From NCBI GenBank assembly GCA_964637695.1, contig CAZWVF010000084.1, forward strand, positions 1 through 6,571: a DNA stretch of 6,571 nt. The letters are read 5' to 3'. The notes under the pieces were generated by a model that saw nothing but the letters and a program-made list of their open reading frames with translations, was not told the DNA's origin and searched no databases. The stretch comes from JAGLTZ01 sp964637695. GTDB taxonomy: Bacteria > Blakebacterota > Blakebacteria > Blakebacterales > Blakebacteraceae. This document shows, piece by piece, positions 4,668-6,571 of the stretch (position 1 is its first letter; each line of letters opens with the position of its first letter). A program made the position numbers and the translations under genes.

Positions 4668-6113
4668 ATGACTGACTTCATCGACAGAGGCGAGGTATTG
4701 AAGGTTCTGCAGGGATTCAATCCCTGGTGGTTTGGGCAGGTCCTCGAAGTACCAGAGTTTCGGCGTCTCGCCTTCAGTGTTTGTAAGAAAATGCTGGAAG
4801 ATACCAAACTGAAACGCGCGATCCTCCTTTCGGGTCCAAGACGTGTAGGGAAGACGACGATTCTTCAGCAGATCGCTCGGGAACTTACACAGGAAGGTAC
4901 GGATCCAAAATCCATACTCTACCTCAGTCTCGATCATCCCATTCTGAAACTGGAGCCCATCGACGAAATCCTCCGCATCTACCACGATACGATCCACCCT
5001 GAGAAGGAACCGTCCTTCCTTCTCTTCGACGAATTACAGTATGCCCGTGATTGGGATCTCCACTTGAAGCAGTTGGTCGACAGGCACCCGAATTACCGGA
5101 TCCTTGCTACGGGTTCTGCCTCGGTCGTTCATCGACAGCGACTGCCGGAGAGCGGGGTGGGACGCTGGACGACGGTTCCGATCCCGGTGCTTTCCTTCTA
5201 CGAGTTCCTGCAGATCCGGCAGAAATCCATGGGGACGATCCCTGGTGACCTTCGACCTGGTGACCTCTTCGCATTTCAAGAGGCCGAGTTGTCCTCGCTT
5301 GGATTTCAGTCAAGAACCCTGATGCCGGAATTCAGCCGTTATTTGATGGTGGGGGGATTCCCGGAATCGGCGCTGCTTCCCGATATCAATATGACACAAC
5401 GAATGTTACGGGAAGATGTCGTCGAGCGTGTGCTGAAACGGGACATGACCTCACTGTTTGGGCTGAGAAACGTGAACGACCTGGAGCGGGTCTTCCTGTA
5501 CATCTGCCTTCACAGTGGAGGGATCCTGGCAGTCCAGACGTGTGCCGTCGCGCTTGGAGTGAGTCCGATTACCGTCTCGAATTACCTGGACCTGCTCGAG
5601 CAGGCGAACCTCATCTACCGTCTGCTTCCGGTACGGTTGGGAGGGAAGAAGGTCCTCAAAGCACAACACAAGGTGTATCTGGTCGATGCCGCTCTCAGGA
5701 ATGCCGTTCTCCTAAGAGGTGAAGAGATTCTTAGTAATCCCGACGAGATGGGGACTGTCGTCGAAACTGCGGTGTTGAGGCATCTCTTTGCCTACTACTA
5801 CCGTGATACCCCTCAGATCCAGTACTGGCGGGATTCCAGGACCGGGAAAGAAGTGGACATCATTATCGGGAGCCCGAAATACACTATTCCGGTCGAAGTG
5901 AAGTACCGTTCTAAAGCCCCACTCAATCGAGACGAGGGGATCGTCCGGTTCTGCGATGAGGAGGATGTGCCGCAAGCCTACTGGGTCACTCAACTGGAGA
6001 CGGATATCGGGATCCAACGTTTTGATGAGGCGGATACCCAATTCCTGAGGATCCCGGCACACCTGTTCTGCTATTTGCTCGGACAGGCCGAGCGACTGCT
6101 CTGGGACTTATAA
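4668..6113 (+). CDS. AAA-type ATPase with winged helix and DUF4143-like nuclease-fold C-terminus
   Basis: This 481-aa soluble protein belongs to the large archaeal/bacterial ATPase family that ends in a DUF4143-type domain. Walker A is GPRRVGKTT (56-64), Walker B is FLLFDELQ (117-124), and the sensor-1 region is ILATGSA (145-151). The conserved GGFPES follows at 229-234. A winged helix spans about 285-320 (ALGVSPITVSNYLDLLEQAN). The C-terminal region shows the restriction-endonuclease-like pattern Glu366, Asp397 in GKEVDIII, and VEVK (Glu410, Lys412). The full length is normal for the family. Its role is not established; members are often found in accessory regions near toxin-antitoxin genes and may act in DNA-linked stress or defence processes. 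The start at 4668 has no ribosome binding site, which fits leaderless translation. Confidence 0.88.
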   Translation: MTDFIDRGEVLKVLQGFNPWWFGQVLEVPEFRRLAFSVCKKMLEDTKLKRAILLSGPRRVGKTTILQQIARELTQEGTDPKSILYLSLDHPILKLEPIDEILRIYHDTIHPEKEPSFLLFDELQYARDWDLHLKQLVDRHPNYRILATGSASVVHRQRLPESGVGRWTTVPIPVLSFYEFLQIRQKSMGTIPGDLRPGDLFAFQEAELSSLGFQSRTLMPEFSRYLMVGGFPESALLPDINMTQRMLREDVVERVLKRDMTSLFGLRNVNDLERVFLYICLHSGGILAVQTCAVALGVSPITVSNYLDLLEQANLIYRLLPVRLGGKKVLKAQHKVYLVDAALRNAVLLRGEEILSNPDEMGTVVETAVLRHLFAYYYRDTPQIQYWRDSRTGKEVDIIIGSPKYTIPVEVKYRSKAPLNRDEGIVRFCDEEDVPQAYWVTQLETDIGIQRFDEADTQFLRIPAHLFCYLLGQAERLLWDL

Positions 6114-6137
6114 GTACATCGGTTAATGTAGCCAACG

Positions 6138-6177
6138 TATATAACTCTTGTGACCATCATGATCAGTTTTTCTGATC
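6138..6177 (+). promoter_or_regulatory. TATA box plus inverted-repeat operator before the brnT remnant/brnA
   Basis: TATATAA at 6138-6144 is the best archaeal TATA box in the window. About 25 bases downstream, where transcription should start, lies a perfect inverted repeat GATCAG (6161-6166), TTTTT, CTGATC (6172-6177). An inverted repeat over the start site is a natural operator for the ribbon-helix-helix BrnA antitoxin, which represses its own operon in known systems. The ATPase gene ends at 6113, so this region can drive the following operon on its own. Function is inferred from position. Confidence 0.55.
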
Positions 6178-6190
6178 CGCGGGATTATGA

Positions 6191-6283
6191 ATGAACATTA
6201 TTATGCAAGCTAATTATGAAAGGATTAGAATCATCTCAGTTCGTCGATCCCGATCTGAGGAGGCAGACATTTATGAAAGCTAA
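6191..6283 (+). pseudogene. brnT: BrnT toxin, C-terminal remnant only
   Basis: The frame reads MNIIMQANYERIRIISVRRS and ends RSEEADIYES before TAA at 6281-6283. RIRIISVR...YE is the end of the BrnT RNase family (RIISARKAT..ER..YE). It overlaps the antitoxin start by 11 bases, as in intact brnT-brnA operons. Full BrnT is about 90 aa; here only about the last 20-25 residues are recognisable, and stops at 6188 and 6173 close the frame upstream. In another frame just before, FSDPRDYE (6170-6193) resembles the mid-BrnT F.DP segment, so a piece of the body may survive. The catalytic body, including most of the RNase-fold residues, is gone, so this cannot be an active toxin. Confidence 0.68.
6257..6263 (+). 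promoter_or_regulatory. Strong ribosome binding site that fixes the brnA start
   Basis: GAGGAGG lies 9 bases before ATG 6273. The longer in-frame ATG at 6216 has no such site, and its 19 extra codons are better explained as the overlapping end of brnT in another frame. Confidence 0.75.
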
Positions 6284-6500
6284 TGACTTCGATAAGAAAT
6301 TTGATGCTGGGGAGGACATTACTAACCACCTGGATCTCTCCAAAGCTCGACGTCCGGAACAAGAGCAGAGGAGGGTGAATGTCGATTTTCCCATCTGGAT
6401 GATAAATGCCCTGGATAAGGAAGCCAAACATCTAGGTGTTCCTCGTCAGTCGCTGATCAAAATGTTAATCGCCAGGCACCTGGAGAAGGCACTCGCTTGA
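6273..6500 (+). CDS. brnA: BrnA-type CopG/ribbon-helix-helix antitoxin
   Basis: The 75-aa product begins MKANDFDKKFDAGEDITNHL, the typical N-terminal toxin-binding arm of BrnA-like antitoxins, followed by DLSKARRP. The ribbon-helix-helix lies in the C-terminal half: strand RRVNVDFP (33-40), helix IWMINALDKEAKHLG (41-55), and helix PRQSLIKMLIARHLEKAL (57-74). It would dimerise, bind the operator near 6161-6177 and, in a complete system, neutralise BrnT. Its toxin gene immediately upstream is truncated, so this is an orphan antitoxin. It remains uninterrupted with a strong ribosome binding site, which hints at retained use, perhaps as a regulator or as protection against another BrnT copy. Confidence 0.88.
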   Translation: MKANDFDKKFDAGEDITNHLDLSKARRPEQEQRRVNVDFPIWMINALDKEAKHLGVPRQSLIKMLIARHLEKALA

Positions 6501-6509
6501 GTGAATAAT

Positions 6510-6549
6510 CCTCGGTCATTGGATCCTTACCCCAGGGGACAATGTGAGG
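6510..6549 (+). terminator. Hairpin downstream of brnA
   Basis: CCTC (6510-6513) and CATTG (6517-6521) pair with CAATG (6540-6544) and GAGG (6546-6549), with an inner CCCCAGGGG. The structure begins 10 bases after the brnA stop and may mark the 3' end of its mRNA. No U-run is visible before the window ends. The last bases to 6571 hold nothing else I can support. Confidence 0.35.
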
Positions 6550-6571
6550 ATTGAGCCGATTGTGATACACC

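Noticed and set aside
5034..5279. Minus-strand and alternate-frame ORFs inside the ATPase gene
   Set aside because: They are shadows of a strongly supported coding frame with all ATPase motifs.
6216..6272. Longer N-terminus for the BrnA antitoxin
   Set aside because: The upstream ATG has no Shine-Dalgarno sequence, while GAGGAGG precedes the ATG at 6273, and the 19 extra residues do not resemble BrnA.

Overview
This 6.6 kb window looks like an accessory, toxin-antitoxin-rich stretch next to a hydrogenase-maturation operon. It most likely comes from a euryarchaeon, perhaps a methanogen of the Methanomicrobia. The pointers are a good TATATAA box in front of the last operon, a large ATPase gene with no Shine-Dalgarno sequence (leaderless-like), frequent AGG/AGA/ATA codons, near-balanced base composition, and an archaeal-style ATPase with a DUF4143-type C-terminus. 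No rRNA, tRNA or other taxonomic marker is present, so this assignment is an inference.

Layout: (1) 1-417, minus strand: hypA, followed 2 bases later by the start of what should be hypB. (2) 560-2100, minus strand: an intact type IV toxin-antitoxin pair, AbiEi antitoxin and AbiEii nucleotidyltransferase toxin, with a 1-base TGATG overlap. (3) 2159-2858, plus strand: decayed material. It holds a doubtful 87-codon frame carrying a 56-bp repeat, a GyrI-like effector-binding protein cut off after its first half, and a probable C-terminal scrap of an ARPP-1-like protein. (4) 2989-3336: an unrecognised 115-aa protein with a good ribosome binding site. (5) 3626-4039: a compact hicB-hicA pair. (6) 4120-4511: a 46-residue SEC-C zinc-binding mini-protein not flagged by length-limited gene calling, then a GC-rich insert with the second exact copy of the 56-bp repeat, then a C-terminal zinc-ribbon-like tail in another frame. 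(7) 4668-6113: a 481-aa AAA-type ATPase with a winged helix and a nuclease-like C-terminal domain. (8) 6191-6500: an intact BrnA-type antitoxin overlapping the last about 30 codons of an otherwise deleted BrnT toxin.

The genes do not form one pathway. hypA and hypB serve nickel insertion into [NiFe] hydrogenase. The rest reads as a recombination-prone island where stress or defence modules (AbiE, HicBA, BrnTA) collected and partly decayed. The strongest leads are the perfect 56-bp direct repeat bracketing a 2,085-bp unit that includes hicBA, the orphaned BrnA behind a truncated BrnT, and the scrambled SEC-C / zinc-ribbon locus.
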